The notes beneath the pieces were generated by a model. That model was not told the origin of the DNA, made no database searches, and saw nothing but the letters and a program-made list of their open reading frames with translations. This document shows, in pieces, positions 43,344-53,018 of a DNA stretch of 64,000 nt (positions are counted from its first letter, which is position 1; every line of letters starts with the position of its first letter). The stretch comes from Nitrosomonas sp. JL21 (GTDB lineage: Bacteria; Pseudomonadota; Gammaproteobacteria; Burkholderiales; Nitrosomonadaceae). The translations under genes were made by a program, and so were the position numbers. The DNA lies in assembly GCF_009833095.1 (NCBI RefSeq), contig NZ_QRCB01000040.1, forward strand, positions 16,337 through 80,336, given 5' to 3'.

Positions 43344-44624
43344 ATGTTAGATATCATTATTGCAATTTTCCTGATTTATGCGCTGTTTGCAGGTTTGATC
43401 AGTGGCATTAACGAATTGATAGCCCAAATGGCTGAAATGCGCGGCAAGGTATTATTCGAAGGCGTGGCGATGATGCTGGGTGAATTACCCAAAAACAATG
43501 GTATCAAGCGATTCACGACCTCATTATTGCGTAAGTTTGGCTTGGTAGAACCTTCTCTGGCACCTGGAGCGCATTTGACTCAAACCCTTTATGACCATCC
43601 ATTGATCGACACGCTTTCTCAACCCGGTTCAAAACCATCCTATATTTCTCCAGCTTCTTTTTCGTCGGCGCTGGTGCAAGTGTTATCGAATGGTTCATGG
43701 TCATCACTGCGGCAGAAGCTTGATCAGCGCGATTCACCCTTGGGGAAGCTGCTCGGGCCCATGCTGGATGAAGCCAATGGCGATCTGGAAAAATTCAAGG
43801 TTAAAGTGGAAGCTCATTTCAATGAAGTGATGGATAGAGTGGGTGGATGGTACAAACGCCGCACTCAGGCCATTATGCTTTTACTTGGATTTTTTCTCGC
43901 GATCGTGTTCAATGTGGACAGCATCTATATCGCGCAGCGATTGCAAAATGATCCGCAACTTGTCACCAAACTGGTGCAAGTTGCTGAGAAGGTTTCGGAA
44001 AAAAGCACGGATCAGATTCCTGAAAAAAGCAATACCAGCCAGAACCAGGATCTGAAAAATCAGCTTGAGTATTTGAATCTTCAAATTCAGGAATTCAAAA
44101 GCCTTGGATTGCCGATCGGCTGGGCTATATTGCCCGACGATGCAGATTCCCATTTTATGATTGCCTATCAGCCCTTACAGAACCCGCTCTTGAGTTGGAT
44201 TGGATGGTTTCTGACAGCACTGGCTGGCGCCTTGGGTGCACCCTTCTGGTTTGACGCCCTCTCGAATCTTTTCGCAATCCGCGGCACCGGCAAAAAACCG
44301 GAAGAATCAATCCCTACCGCACTCATTCCAGCAGTACCCACGATTCAGGTCATCGTGCCGCCTGTCAATAACAACATGGCCCCTCCCAGCGATGTTGCTC
44401 TGAACGACTATGAAACCAGCGCATTGAATGCGGCAAATATCGAACGCTTACAGCGGATACTCGGTATTCCTGAATCGCACATACACGGCAAATTGAGCGA
44501 GGAGCTTCGTGCTGCGCTACGCGACTGGCAACGGATCAACGGGAGAACCATTACAGGCCAGTTCGACGAATCGACGGTACGGGCGCTCTTTGAGCTTGAA
44601 GCCACCAAAGAATCTCAGACATGA
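43344..44624 (+). CDS. Membrane protein with C-terminal peptidoglycan-binding-like domain
   Basis: The 426-residue protein has a membrane segment at the N-terminus (MLDIIIAIFLIYALFAGL). A soluble region follows (about 25-170), then two further hydrophobic stretches (about 178-198 and 285-305) around an extended Glu/Gln/Lys helix. A C-terminal domain (about 365-425; NIERLQRILGIPESHIHGKL, RAALRDWQRINGRTITGQFDE) resembles a peptidoglycan-binding domain 1. The orientation and function are unknown; a link to the cell wall is suggested by the C-terminal domain. It resembles uncharacterised proteins of diverse proteobacteria. Confidence 0.75.
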   Translation: MLDIIIAIFLIYALFAGLISGINELIAQMAEMRGKVLFEGVAMMLGELPKNNGIKRFTTSLLRKFGLVEPSLAPGAHLTQTLYDHPLIDTLSQPGSKPSYISPASFSSALVQVLSNGSWSSLRQKLDQRDSPLGKLLGPMLDEANGDLEKFKVKVEAHFNEVMDRVGGWYKRRTQAIMLLLGFFLAIVFNVDSIYIAQRLQNDPQLVTKLVQVAEKVSEKSTDQIPEKSNTSQNQDLKNQLEYLNLQIQEFKSLGLPIGWAILPDDADSHFMIAYQPLQNPLLSWIGWFLTALAGALGAPFWFDALSNLFAIRGTGKKPEESIPTALIPAVPTIQVIVPPVNNNMAPPSDVALNDYETSALNAANIERLQRILGIPESHIHGKLSEELRAALRDWQRINGRTITGQFDESTVRALFELEATKESQT

Positions 44625-44891
44625 AATTGACTTCGATTCAATTCTGGCCCATTACCCTGACCTATGTCACTACGCATTGCTATCGATAGCGTGAAAACAA
44701 AATTTATGTTGGCCCGAATCTTTGGGGAATGTTAACATCACTTTTCTGTTTTTACTCCAACCTCTGACTTGAGCCATACAATTGATTTAATTAATATTCA
44801 AGCTATTTGATACTGTGTTCACAATAATGAGTACTGAGCTTTAGCAGTCGTCTTTAACAACTTTTATGATCCCATTTTTACGAGGTACTGA

Positions 44892-45203
44892 ATGAACAAA
44901 TCCATAACGTTTTTATCGCTCATTTTATATTTACTTCTGGCAGGCTGCTCAGGGCAACCAGGAACTGCCGAAAAACTCGGGAAAGAAATAGATAAATCCA
45001 TCGAGAACAGCAAAGAAACCTTACATACAATAACTGAGAAAGCCGCCGAGAAAATCGAACATATAGAGCACGCCGTCGAGAAATCTACTGCACGAGCAGA
45101 AAAAAATATCGATGAGACTCTGGAAAAAGCTGCTGAAAAAATTGAAGAAGTCGTGGAAGCAGCAAAAGAAAAGACCAGTGATGCTCGTAGCCATCAAAAA
45201 TAA
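44892..45203 (+). CDS. Lipoprotein with repetitive charged helix
   Basis: A 103-residue lipoprotein (signal ends LLLAGCSGQ, cysteine near 19). The remaining 80 residues are a long amphipathic helix of heptad-like repeats rich in Glu, Lys and Ala (EKAAEKIEHIEHAVEKSTARAEKNIDE...). ACGAGGTACTGA precedes the ATG. No catalytic site. It resembles the coiled-coil protein at 20.2 kb, and both could be envelope-linking or metal/ion-handling helical proteins. Family not recognised. Confidence 0.75.
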   Translation: MNKSITFLSLILYLLLAGCSGQPGTAEKLGKEIDKSIENSKETLHTITEKAAEKIEHIEHAVEKSTARAEKNIDETLEKAAEKIEEVVEAAKEKTSDARSHQK

Positions 45204-45271
45204 TCGTTACGTTGAGTTTGATTTAGTCGCGGCGAAATCAGAGTTTCTTCAGGAAATACTGATTAATTTCG

Positions 45272-45378
45272 CGAACGCAATGAAGTGATAAACGCACCGA
45301 GCGACAAATATCAACAAAATACGGGAAAGAAAGTACCGTTCAACGAAGCAATTTGTTCGCGAAGTCGATCAATCAGCG
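45272..45378. repeat. Dispersed intergenic repeat, copy B (diverged)
   Basis: Shares the order of short blocks with copies A (14736-14864) and C (53019-53143), including ATGAAG-GATA, AACG-ACC, AAAGTACCG and CAACGAAGCAATT. It is more diverged than A against C, so the match is only moderately certain. It lies between the lipoprotein gene and the Mut7-C gene. Confidence 0.45.
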
Positions 45379-45387
45379 TTTACAAGG

Positions 45388-46152
45388 TTATTTTATTGCA
45401 TTACGATGCTGTGTAGACAGCTCTTCTATCAGACCTATAAGCCTGGCATGATGACTGCCTTGCCAGTAAAGCCGCTGGCACTGCGAACACATCAAGAAAT
45501 GCTGATAATACTGCCTGGTTAATGGCTCGAGACGATGCTCGATCATTCTTTTATCGATCTTCCGAAACAGACCGTTACAATGGGTACAACGCGTCAATGG
45601 TTTGATCTGAGGATATAAATCAAACTTATTCAGTACTTCTTTAGTTTGTGTCATCGGCGCATCCGCGCGAACATAATATCCATAAACGATGATCTTACGC
45701 CGTAACAATGAGCGATCACGCGTAAGGACGATTCTTTGCTCTTCACTGGAGATTCGGGCGATGTCGTCATCGGCATAATCATTTTGATAACCGCAATCCA
45801 TCCCCAGCAATCTTAAATTACGCGCTAACTTTCCCAGATTGACATCCACGATAAATTTGAGCGGTGGTAATAATGCCGGACGAAGCTGCGACAATCCCGT
45901 TGCAGTCAAATTAGGACAAGCAGGATAAACCTGAATATAGTCGCCATCCCGCACGATATAGTTGAAGTCTACCGCACTACCATTGACGAGCATCAGAGCG
46001 ATCTCAGTGTGAGGAACATTGAAAGCTTCAATCATATCCTTGATTGAAGCTTTCCGATCCAGGGTGTGACTCATTTCAGCATGGCGCAATACCGGTCGAA
46101 CAAAATCATTCAATGACTGATAGAAGCGCAGCTTTATCCCTGCCATGAGCAT
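45388..46152 (-). CDS. Mut7-C family RNase-like protein with ubiquitin-like N-terminus
   Basis: A 254-residue protein (start ATG at 46152; upstream GTG at 46155 is possible). The N-terminal 85 residues form a ubiquitin-like fold seen next to Mut7-C domains (IKLRFYQSLNDFV, ALMLVNGSAVDFNYIVRDGDYIQVYP). The Mut7-C domain (about 95-245) has the PIN-like core FIVDVNLGKLARNLRLLGMDC, RIVLTRDRSLLRR, and a C-terminal zinc ribbon RCTHCNGLF...MCSQCQRLYW. Mut7-C proteins are predicted RNases. The gene is single and convergent with the lipoprotein gene at 44.9 kb. Confidence 0.9.
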   Translation of the reverse strand: MLMAGIKLRFYQSLNDFVRPVLRHAEMSHTLDRKASIKDMIEAFNVPHTEIALMLVNGSAVDFNYIVRDGDYIQVYPACPNLTATGLSQLRPALLPPLKFIVDVNLGKLARNLRLLGMDCGYQNDYADDDIARISSEEQRIVLTRDRSLLRRKIIVYGYYVRADAPMTQTKEVLNKFDLYPQIKPLTRCTHCNGLFRKIDKRMIEHRLEPLTRQYYQHFLMCSQCQRLYWQGSHHARLIGLIEELSTQHRNAIK

Positions 46153-46265
46153 CACTATTTTTATGCTAGTTTGATCAAGATCAAAACTTCACACAAGTGT
46201 AGTCGGTAATCTGTAACCGTTGTAACAAAACAAATCAACTATTAATTTATAACTAAAGGTTTTAT

Positions 46266-46457
46266 ATGAGAATCAAATATTTATTTGTAGCATCTGCTGT
46301 AATCATTTTAGTTGCCTGCGGTGGCAAACCTACAGCGCCGGAAACACCTAATCCTGATGCATATGGCAAAACCATACAGCCTTTCCATCAAATTCCAGCG
46401 GGTGATCAGGAAGGCGGCGGGAAAGCAAGATCTACTGAAGAGAAATCAAATTATTAG
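46266..46457 (+). CDS. Small lipoprotein of unknown function
   Basis: A 63-residue lipoprotein: signal MRIKYLFVASAVIILVACGG with the lipidation cysteine at about 18, then a short hydrophilic, Pro-rich mature part (TAPETPNPDAYGKTIQPF). ACTAAAGG precedes the ATG at the expected distance. No domain is visible. It is followed by a very strong terminator, showing that it is an expressed unit. Function unknown. Confidence 0.75.
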   Translation: MRIKYLFVASAVIILVACGGKPTAPETPNPDAYGKTIQPFHQIPAGDQEGGGKARSTEEKSNY

Positions 46458-46468
46458 GTGCCAACCAT

Positions 46469-46525
46469 CCAGTGTTCTATAGTTGACCTTGCATTAAACC
46501 CCGGCTATAGAACACTGGTTTTTTT
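46469..46525 (+). terminator. Strong intrinsic terminator after the small lipoprotein gene
   Basis: A perfect 14-base stem (CCAGTGTTCTATAG with its complement CTATAGAACACTGG) around a 22-base loop is followed by TTTTTTTATT. It begins 11 bases after the stop and faces the P450 gene from the opposite strand. Confidence 0.9.
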
Positions 46526-46565
46526 ATTCTATCATTCAACGCGTCAATCCCTGCAAGCAGCTCCG

Positions 46566-47846
46566 CTATTGCACAGTCCACGAGAGAAGATACGATTCTG
46601 GGAAAGGCCCTGATTTATAGTCCATACTGCCTTTCTGCTCGACATCTTTTCTCAAGAGCACTTGGCGCACCATTTCCGGAATCATCACCATTCCTACATA
46701 GCGTCCCAGGCATTCATGATTACCGAATCCAAAATGAAAATAGTTATACCAGTTGCGTTGCGGAATGAAGCTATCGGGTGAATCAAACGCCCGCTCATCA
46801 AACATTGCCGACAGTGTCACCGGTAACACATAGGTTCCGGCACGCAATACCGTTTCATGACCCGTGCCTTTTGCAGCCGCATAATCGCTGGCAGCAATGC
46901 GGAACAGATAGGGCGTGATCGGCACGAAACGCAGCGCTTCCCAAACGATACCGTCGAATTCTGCAGTGTCTTCCTTCTGAGCGGCAGTTTTAGCGGCCGT
47001 CAGCCACTCAGGATGCTGGAATAGATAATTCAATACCTGAGCAACTGCTTGAGAAGTTGTTTCGATAGCCCCGATCAGAAGACCGCCGGCATTCGTTCCC
47101 AAACGTTGAATATCAAAATCCAGTTCTTTAGCGAAGCTGGTGCGCAGCATGCGTGTCACGATATCGTCTCGGAGTCTGATAATCGTTGAGAATGTCAGTT
47201 TCTCGGCTTTTACTGCAAAAAGCCGTTTTGCAATCAGCATGGTGATATAGCTGCCGAGTTTCTTCGATGTCTCATTGTGACGATCAATAATCTGTTGGGA
47301 CAATTCCGCCGGCAGAAGATCAAACGGGTGATTGTGAAAAGTATCGTATTGGTTCCAATAGGACCACTCAATCAAATCCTCTTTTTTAGCGCCGGTTAAG
47401 CCGAAATAATCCTGCACCAGGGTCGCAGGGACCATACGGCAGAACTCATTCACAATTTCGATCTGACCATTGGCTTTAGCGAGAATTGCCCGTGAAATAT
47501 CCCCCACCATCGCCCGCACCCGCGGAAGATCATCCCGATTCAGCATGAACTGCATCAGTGATTTTTCGCGGGTATGCAATGCATCATCATCATGCATCAT
47601 CAAATAATTGGCCATTTTGGGGACATACGGCTTCACGGTAAACACCTTGTACATTTTCAAGATTTCGCGGACATCGTCGAAACGAGTCACCAGCGTACAT
47701 GTCGGCGTCACCAGAATAGGACGCTTAGCGCGTAATTCTTTGAAGAATGGTAAAGGTTCCGTATCGATCCAGCGGCGCACCAGCGGAAATTTATCTGCAT
47801 CAGGGGCCGCATCATACTGCTCAAGATAGTTTGTACTCGTATTCAT
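46566..47846 (-). CDS. Cytochrome P450
   Basis: The ATG at 47846 has GGGAG seven bases upstream; the earlier ATG at 47864 would put it inside the gene. The 426-residue product has the P450 hallmarks: I-helix GGLLIGAIETTSQAV, ExxR helix VWEALRFVPITPY, and the heme-thiolate loop FHFGFGNHECLGRYVG with the proximal Cys near residue 380. No signal peptide and no ferredoxin or reductase gene adjoins, so it is probably soluble and either uses external electrons or a hydroperoxide substrate. It is the second gene of an operon with a diheme lipoprotein cytochrome (about 50-base gap). Substrate unknown. Confidence 0.92.
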   Translation of the reverse strand: MNTSTNYLEQYDAAPDADKFPLVRRWIDTEPLPFFKELRAKRPILVTPTCTLVTRFDDVREILKMYKVFTVKPYVPKMANYLMMHDDDALHTREKSLMQFMLNRDDLPRVRAMVGDISRAILAKANGQIEIVNEFCRMVPATLVQDYFGLTGAKKEDLIEWSYWNQYDTFHNHPFDLLPAELSQQIIDRHNETSKKLGSYITMLIAKRLFAVKAEKLTFSTIIRLRDDIVTRMLRTSFAKELDFDIQRLGTNAGGLLIGAIETTSQAVAQVLNYLFQHPEWLTAAKTAAQKEDTAEFDGIVWEALRFVPITPYLFRIAASDYAAAKGTGHETVLRAGTYVLPVTLSAMFDERAFDSPDSFIPQRNWYNYFHFGFGNHECLGRYVGMVMIPEMVRQVLLRKDVEQKGSMDYKSGPFPESYLLSWTVQ

Positions 47847-47895
47847 TCCATTACTCCCTTTCATGAGTGAAGAATGCTGAAAAAATCTGCGCCAA

Positions 47896-49956
47896 TTAGA
47901 GCGTTTTTAAGTACTCAAGCAGATCCAGTCGTTCCTCTTTATTAAGTGGTTTCAATATCCTTCCATCAAGCTGTGCTGTTCTGCCAGTGGTATATTCATG
48001 CCCGGCATTGCTATTGCCTCGAATGGCTTCACCGCGGGAATTCGTCGTTCTAAACGTGAAACCTTTATATCCACTGCTTTTCAATCCTACTTTAATCGGA
48101 TCAAACTCTCTCGATCCTACTTCAAATTCTTCAGGCCGATACTCACCATCGTCCGGATCGCCATCACGCTTTTTGGGCAGTAACAAATCATACAAAGTCG
48201 GTACGGAGCCATTATGAAGATACGGCGCGGTCGCCCAAATGCCATTGAGCGGCCTGGCCTTATAAGAATTGATCGAGGCCAGCGGATTTACTGTGGTATC
48301 AGGATCGTAATTTCCATGTTTGAGTGAGGGTTTGATCTGATTGTGGAAGAATGCAGAACCGATATCCCAGATCCAGTCACCCCAGCGTTCCAGAAACCAT
48401 TTGTCGGCGTCAGGCGTCGCCACCACATTCAATGTCGCTTTGGTCAGCAAAGCCGCTACCGAAGCCTCCTGATCCAATAATATATCGCCGATGCCTACGC
48501 CGACATAACTATTGCGCAAAATCCCCGAATAGCCTTTGTAACTGATGCTGTTGCTCGCCATAGCCAGATCCGTTCCGACATCGCTTACACGAGACATTTT
48601 GGCCACCACGCGGCGTTCTGGATCGGAGCGATCAATTTCGGTATGACAACTGGCGCAATATTCATTGAATAGCATCTTACCGCGCAGAGCGCTTTGCCCG
48701 TCAATTTTTCCCAGAATCTCTTCCGGCCACTCGGGGGATTGCAGTTTGGTTAAATGATTTTCAATTTTTCGCAAATTGTGCACATTGACCGATGACGTGA
48801 AATCGATATTGGTTTTACCGATCAATGTTGATAAGGTGGTATTTTTCTGCTCTTTCCAATCAAGTGTTCCCAAAACCCCGATCACCTCGCCAGTATTGCG
48901 CCCGACGGGTCCTAAACCGGCATTGTCAGCCAGACCGTTCCACTGTACATAATCATGCTGCGCGATATCCCATAAAAATGGATAACTGACCGGCGCATTG
49001 GGCTTATTGAACAATTTTTCCCGCAGCCTGCCCAACTGCCACCCATCCAGCGTTTTGGTCAGACGCTCAACCACGTTGTCACGCTGATCGCCAGTCATGA
49101 CGCTATCCACATTCTGAACGATGGTGCGGAATTCTTCTTCGGTCATTTTTTCATCGCCCATGATCTTGCCCTCGACCAGGAGCTCCTTCAGCACCCGTTC
49201 ATTCACCAGATGCTCCAACACGCGATTATAAATGCGGCCAAAAGCATCCAGGCGCGCATAACCGTAGGCGACATCGCTGCGATTGATATCGATATAGCTG
49301 ATCAGGCGCTGGGTATATCGATTCAAATCAGCCATCACGTCGCTCTCCGATGTGTACTTACCTCGCGCCAATACATTCTTGACGAAGCGGTTCCGGGTCT
49401 CTTCATCCTTTGCGGCATGTTTCATGGCTTTGGCAATATCTTTCATGATGGTTTCCATATCCGAGTTGGCCGGCCCGCCATCAATCCGGACTCCAACGCC
49501 GTTATAATTGATCTGTCCGGTATGACAAGCCGCGCATGTCAGGCCGACATATTCTTTTCCTTTATAGGTGTCCTTGACCCAACCAACAGGCAATGCATCC
49601 GGATTCATTGCCGTCGCTTTCTGAGGCAAATAGCGATAAAAATTCATCGTCTCATCCGAACGAAAAAGTTCGGATGTTCCAGGCTTCTCCAGCACCATGA
49701 AAAAATCATAGGGCATGAGGTTCGATCCTTGTGTCGTGGTATAGAACCACAAGCTATCCGTGATATCCCAACCTTGGTTCAAATATTGGATGCTGGTATA
49801 ACTGTCTCCAAATTGATCCTGTTTGACAGTGGTAGCACCGCGATTGGGGTCAGTTTCCGGTATCAATGTACATGCACCTAATACAGCTGCAAAAATAACC
49901 CCTGCCAGGCCCAAAAATAACAATCTTTTTTTTGTCACCACAACATTCTGTTTCAC
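47896..49956 (-). CDS. Large diheme c-type cytochrome lipoprotein, RoxA/MauG-like
   Basis: Translation probably starts at GTG 49956, after GGGGAG; the TTG upstream lacks support. The 686-residue product has a lipoprotein-type signal ending LGACTLI. Two heme sites follow, CAACH (about 140, in GLTCAACHTGQINYNG) and CASCH (about 435, in NEYCASCHTEIDRSD). The C-terminal tail LNGIWATAPYLHNGSVPTLYDLL is typical of the MauG/cytochrome c peroxidase superfamily. Size and layout resemble the RoxA/RoxB type of diheme oxygenases, which cleave rubber, and relatives usually labelled diheme cytochrome c peroxidases. It would be periplasmic, membrane-tethered. It heads an operon with the P450 gene. The substrate is unknown. 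Confidence 0.8.
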   Translation of the reverse strand: MKQNVVVTKKRLLFLGLAGVIFAAVLGACTLIPETDPNRGATTVKQDQFGDSYTSIQYLNQGWDITDSLWFYTTTQGSNLMPYDFFMVLEKPGTSELFRSDETMNFYRYLPQKATAMNPDALPVGWVKDTYKGKEYVGLTCAACHTGQINYNGVGVRIDGGPANSDMETIMKDIAKAMKHAAKDEETRNRFVKNVLARGKYTSESDVMADLNRYTQRLISYIDINRSDVAYGYARLDAFGRIYNRVLEHLVNERVLKELLVEGKIMGDEKMTEEEFRTIVQNVDSVMTGDQRDNVVERLTKTLDGWQLGRLREKLFNKPNAPVSYPFLWDIAQHDYVQWNGLADNAGLGPVGRNTGEVIGVLGTLDWKEQKNTTLSTLIGKTNIDFTSSVNVHNLRKIENHLTKLQSPEWPEEILGKIDGQSALRGKMLFNEYCASCHTEIDRSDPERRVVAKMSRVSDVGTDLAMASNSISYKGYSGILRNSYVGVGIGDILLDQEASVAALLTKATLNVVATPDADKWFLERWGDWIWDIGSAFFHNQIKPSLKHGNYDPDTTVNPLASINSYKARPLNGIWATAPYLHNGSVPTLYDLLLPKKRDGDPDDGEYRPEEFEVGSREFDPIKVGLKSSGYKGFTFRTTNSRGEAIRGNSNAGHEYTTGRTAQLDGRILKPLNKEERLDLLEYLKTL

Positions 49957-50565
49957 GATAATCTCCCCATTCGCATGAACTTGTTTGATCTGTAATGCGC
50001 TCAATAAGACTTATCACATCATCATGGAAACTTTATTTCAACTCCACGCCGTGATCGATTATTTTGTACATTACAACCCTTGGAAAATTTTCATTTGATG
50101 TTCCTGCACGCTGAACTCGATCCGAATGAAACGCTTTCTGCATATCACATTCTAATCTGATTATAGTAAGAATCGATTACTGACCACAACGCCACGAGAA
50201 TCTGGCCAGAAATCCATACAGATCCAGAAAGCCACCCCTGATGTTATCAGCAGATTGAACAGTCATAACTGTACACCTTCGGAGACTTCCCATCTATTGG
50301 ATAACTCACATTCAAGTCAACATAGGCACAAGTTCATTCGGGCAACGTTGATCGATTCATATAAAAATATCAAACAACCAATCACCTGGGGAATTAATAT
50401 CTACTGTGCACTGAAGACCAGATCCTGCTTGATTAAGGTTGTTCAATTTCTTGATGGAATATACGCTGCAATAGAATATGAATGCTCAATAAGCTACGTC
50501 ACCTTTATTTGCGGTAAAATCACGCTTCAACAAATCAAATATCCGTAACCGCGAGAGCATCCACC
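49957..50565. other. Divergent intergenic region upstream of purM
   Basis: About 600 bases between the divergent diheme cytochrome and purM genes. It should contain both promoters. One frame of about 97 codons (50255-50548) lacks a ribosome binding site and any domain, and is not counted as a gene. No convincing repeat or hairpin was seen. Confidence 0.45.
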
Positions 50566-51624
50566 TTGACTTTATCTCATTCAGATCATTCTCACATCAC
50601 TTCATTATCTTATCGAGACGCCGGTGTGGACATCGATGCCGGTGATCGGCTGGTTGAAAATATCAAACCTTTTGCCGCACGCACATTGCGTCCTGAAGTG
50701 CTCACGGGAATAGGCGGATTTGGCGCATTATTCGAAATCTCCAAGCAATATCAGCACCCCGTGTTGGTCTCAGGTACGGATGGCGTTGGCACCAAGCTCA
50801 AACTTGCCTTTCAACTCAATCAACACGACAGCATAGGTATCGATCTGGTAGCCATGAGTGTCAACGATATCCTGGTTCAAGGCGCGGAACCATTATTTTT
50901 TCTGGATTATTTTGCCTGCGGGAAACTACAGATCGATACGGCGACCAGCGTCATCCGAGGAATTGCGCGTGGCTGCGAGTTGGCCGGCTGTGCGCTGATC
51001 GGTGGAGAAACGGCAGAAATGCCGGGCATGTATCCTCCTGATGAATATGATCTCGCAGGATTTGCTGTCGGCATTGTCGAAAAAGAGCGCATTATCAGCG
51101 GTGCTACGATACAGGACGGCGATATAGTGCTGGGACTCGCGTCCAGCGGCGCGCATTCCAACGGCTATTCATTAATTCGTAAAATCATCGATCATCATTC
51201 TGTCGATTTATCAATGGATTTTCAGGGTAGAACCCTTGCCGATGCGATTATGACGCCGACCCATATTTATGTGAAATCTCTATTGGCACTGATTAAGCAA
51301 TTACCTGTCAAGGGATTGGCGCACATCACCGGCGGAGGGATTGTTGGAAATGTACCGCGCATTCTACCGGATACCGTCACCGCCATCTTGCACAAAGATG
51401 CATGGCCCATGCCGCCACTGTTCCAATGGCTGCAACGGCAAGGCAATGTTACCGACGAGGAGATGACACGAGTATTCAATTGCGGTGTCGGCATGGTGGC
51501 AGTCATCGCTCCTGATCAGGTCAGCGACGCGATGGAAATACTGCGCAAATCGGGCGAAACGGTGTGGCAAATCGGAGAAATCAAGCATCGCCTTCCCGGA
51601 CAGGTCGCAACGCTTCTGGTATAA
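50566..51624 (+). CDS. purM: Phosphoribosylformylglycinamidine cyclo-ligase
   Basis: A 352-residue PurM starting at TTG 50566, so that the conserved block [22 protein letters not shown] falls at about residue 14. Other hallmarks: [58 protein letters not shown], and [18 protein letters not shown]. It makes aminoimidazole ribonucleotide (AIR) from FGAM with ATP in purine synthesis. purN follows 23 bases later, the usual order. Confidence 0.95.
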   Translation: MTLSHSDHSHITSLSYRDAGVDIDAGDRLVENIKPFAARTLRPEVLTGIGGFGALFEISKQYQHPVLVSGTDGVGTKLKLAFQLNQHDSIGIDLVAMSVNDILVQGAEPLFFLDYFACGKLQIDTATSVIRGIARGCELAGCALIGGETAEMPGMYPPDEYDLAGFAVGIVEKERIISGATIQDGDIVLGLASSGAHSNGYSLIRKIIDHHSVDLSMDFQGRTLADAIMTPTHIYVKSLLALIKQLPVKGLAHITGGGIVGNVPRILPDTVTAILHKDAWPMPPLFQWLQRQGNVTDEEMTRVFNCGVGMVAVIAPDQVSDAMEILRKSGETVWQIGEIKHRLPGQVATLLV

Positions 51625-51647
51625 ATGGCACACTGTATCGCAGCACC

Positions 51648-52286
51648 ATGAAATCTTTGGTCATTCTTATTTCCGGTCGTGGCAGTAATATGCAAGCGTT
51701 ATTGGAAGCTGAATTTTATATGGATCGGATTACCGTCATCAGTAATAATCCAGCCGCAGAAGGTCTCGAATTCGCAAAGAAATATAATGTCGAAACGATT
51801 ATTCTCGATCACCGTTCCTACCCTGACCGCGAGACTTTCGATCATGCGCTAGCAGAAAAAATTGATACTTACCAGCCCAAGCTGATCGCCTTGGCCGGCT
51901 TCATGCGCATATTGAGCAATTCCTTCGTGCAGCGTTATCAGGGCCGCTTAATGAATATCCATCCATCCTTATTGCCGGCGTTCCCCGGCTTGAAAACCCA
52001 TGCAAGAGTCTTGCAAGAGGGCATAAAAATTCATGGTTGCACGGTCCATTTCGTTACTCCCACGCTCGATCACGGGCCCATCGTGATTCAGGCTGCAATT
52101 CCAGTGCTGCCGAATGACACTGAAGCATCCCTGGCAGCGCGTGTTCTACTCCAAGAACATCGTATTTTTCCCCAGGCAGTGCAATGGTTTATGGAAGATC
52201 GTATCCGACTGGAGGGAAATCGCGTCGAAATCTCGGATTGCTGCATATGTGAGTCAGCGCTTTATTCACCCGGATTACCCGAATGA
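51648..52286 (+). CDS. purN: Phosphoribosylglycinamide formyltransferase
   Basis: The ATG at 51648 begins MKSLVILISGRGSNMQ and gives 212 residues, the normal PurN size. Catalytic and folate-binding residues are seen in AGFMRILSNSFVQRYQGRLMNIHPSLLPAFPG (Asn and His) and in KIHGCTVHFVTPTLDHGPIVIQ (Asp). It transfers the formyl group from 10-formyltetrahydrofolate to GAR in purine synthesis. Its stop overlaps the start of the DUF3108 gene by four bases (ATGA). Confidence 0.95.
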   Translation: MKSLVILISGRGSNMQALLEAEFYMDRITVISNNPAAEGLEFAKKYNVETIILDHRSYPDRETFDHALAEKIDTYQPKLIALAGFMRILSNSFVQRYQGRLMNIHPSLLPAFPGLKTHARVLQEGIKIHGCTVHFVTPTLDHGPIVIQAAIPVLPNDTEASLAARVLLQEHRIFPQAVQWFMEDRIRLEGNRVEISDCCICESALYSPGLPE

Positions 52287-52999
52287 AATTTCTAATAGCG
52301 ATATTGCTCTCATGGATGCTCAGTTGGCCGGGATTTGCCGCGGATATCCCCTCGCGCATAGAAATCAGTTATCACGTCTCCACCGATATTGGCGAAGGGG
52401 AAATCAACGAAGTGATGGAAATGAAGCACACCAAAAACGGCCATAGCTATACCATCAACAGTGAAGCGCAAGCCACCGGCTTATTTAAACTGATAGAACC
52501 GAACTCCATCATTCGTCACAGTGAAGGAATCATTACCAGACAAGGCTTACGGCCGACTCGCGCTTATGAGAAGCGGGGCAAGAAAGAGCCGAGCCTGGCA
52601 GTGTTTGATTGGGAAAAGCATATGATCACATTGCAGCACGATGGCCAGGAAGTGCACGAAAAATTACCGGCCAGCACCATTGATCGCTTAAGTTTATCGT
52701 ACAACTTCATCTTTGCTCCCCTTCCCAAGCATCATGTCGACCGTCATGTTACTAACGGCCAAAGCCTACGCTTATCGCATTACAAGGTATCGAAAGAAAC
52801 CATTGAAACGCCGATTGGAAAAATGGAAACCATAGTCTTAACCCGGCAGGAAGCTAAGCATTCCAAACTCAAGAGAAAATTATGGCTGGCATTGAATAAC
52901 CACATGCTGCCGGTGCGCATCGTTTCAGTTGAAGAAAATGGCCGCGAAATCGACAAAATAGTGACAGGGATCAATATCAGCTATCAGGCTGATCATTGA
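52283..52999 (+). CDS. DUF3108 exported protein
   Basis: A 238-residue protein with a signal peptide (hydrophobic MKFLIAILLSWMLSWPG, cleavage near FAAD). A beta-rich mature part follows, with the DUF3108 pattern: SYHVSTDIGEGEINEVMEMKH, YTINSEAQATGLFKLIEPNS, HYKVSKETIETPIGKMETIVL, KLKRKLWLALNNHMLPVRI. Such proteins are predicted outer-membrane or periplasmic sheet proteins, of unknown function, and in betaproteobacteria commonly follow purN. It overlaps purN by four bases. Confidence 0.88.
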   Translation: MKFLIAILLSWMLSWPGFAADIPSRIEISYHVSTDIGEGEINEVMEMKHTKNGHSYTINSEAQATGLFKLIEPNSIIRHSEGIITRQGLRPTRAYEKRGKKEPSLAVFDWEKHMITLQHDGQEVHEKLPASTIDRLSLSYNFIFAPLPKHHVDRHVTNGQSLRLSHYKVSKETIETPIGKMETIVLTRQEAKHSKLKRKLWLALNNHMLPVRIVSVEENGREIDKIVTGINISYQADH

Positions 53000-53018
53000 A
53001 GAAACGATAATTCATTCG

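Noticed and set aside
50255..50548. A 97-codon plus-strand frame upstream of purM
   Set aside because: No ribosome binding site, no domain, and it is in a divergent promoter region.
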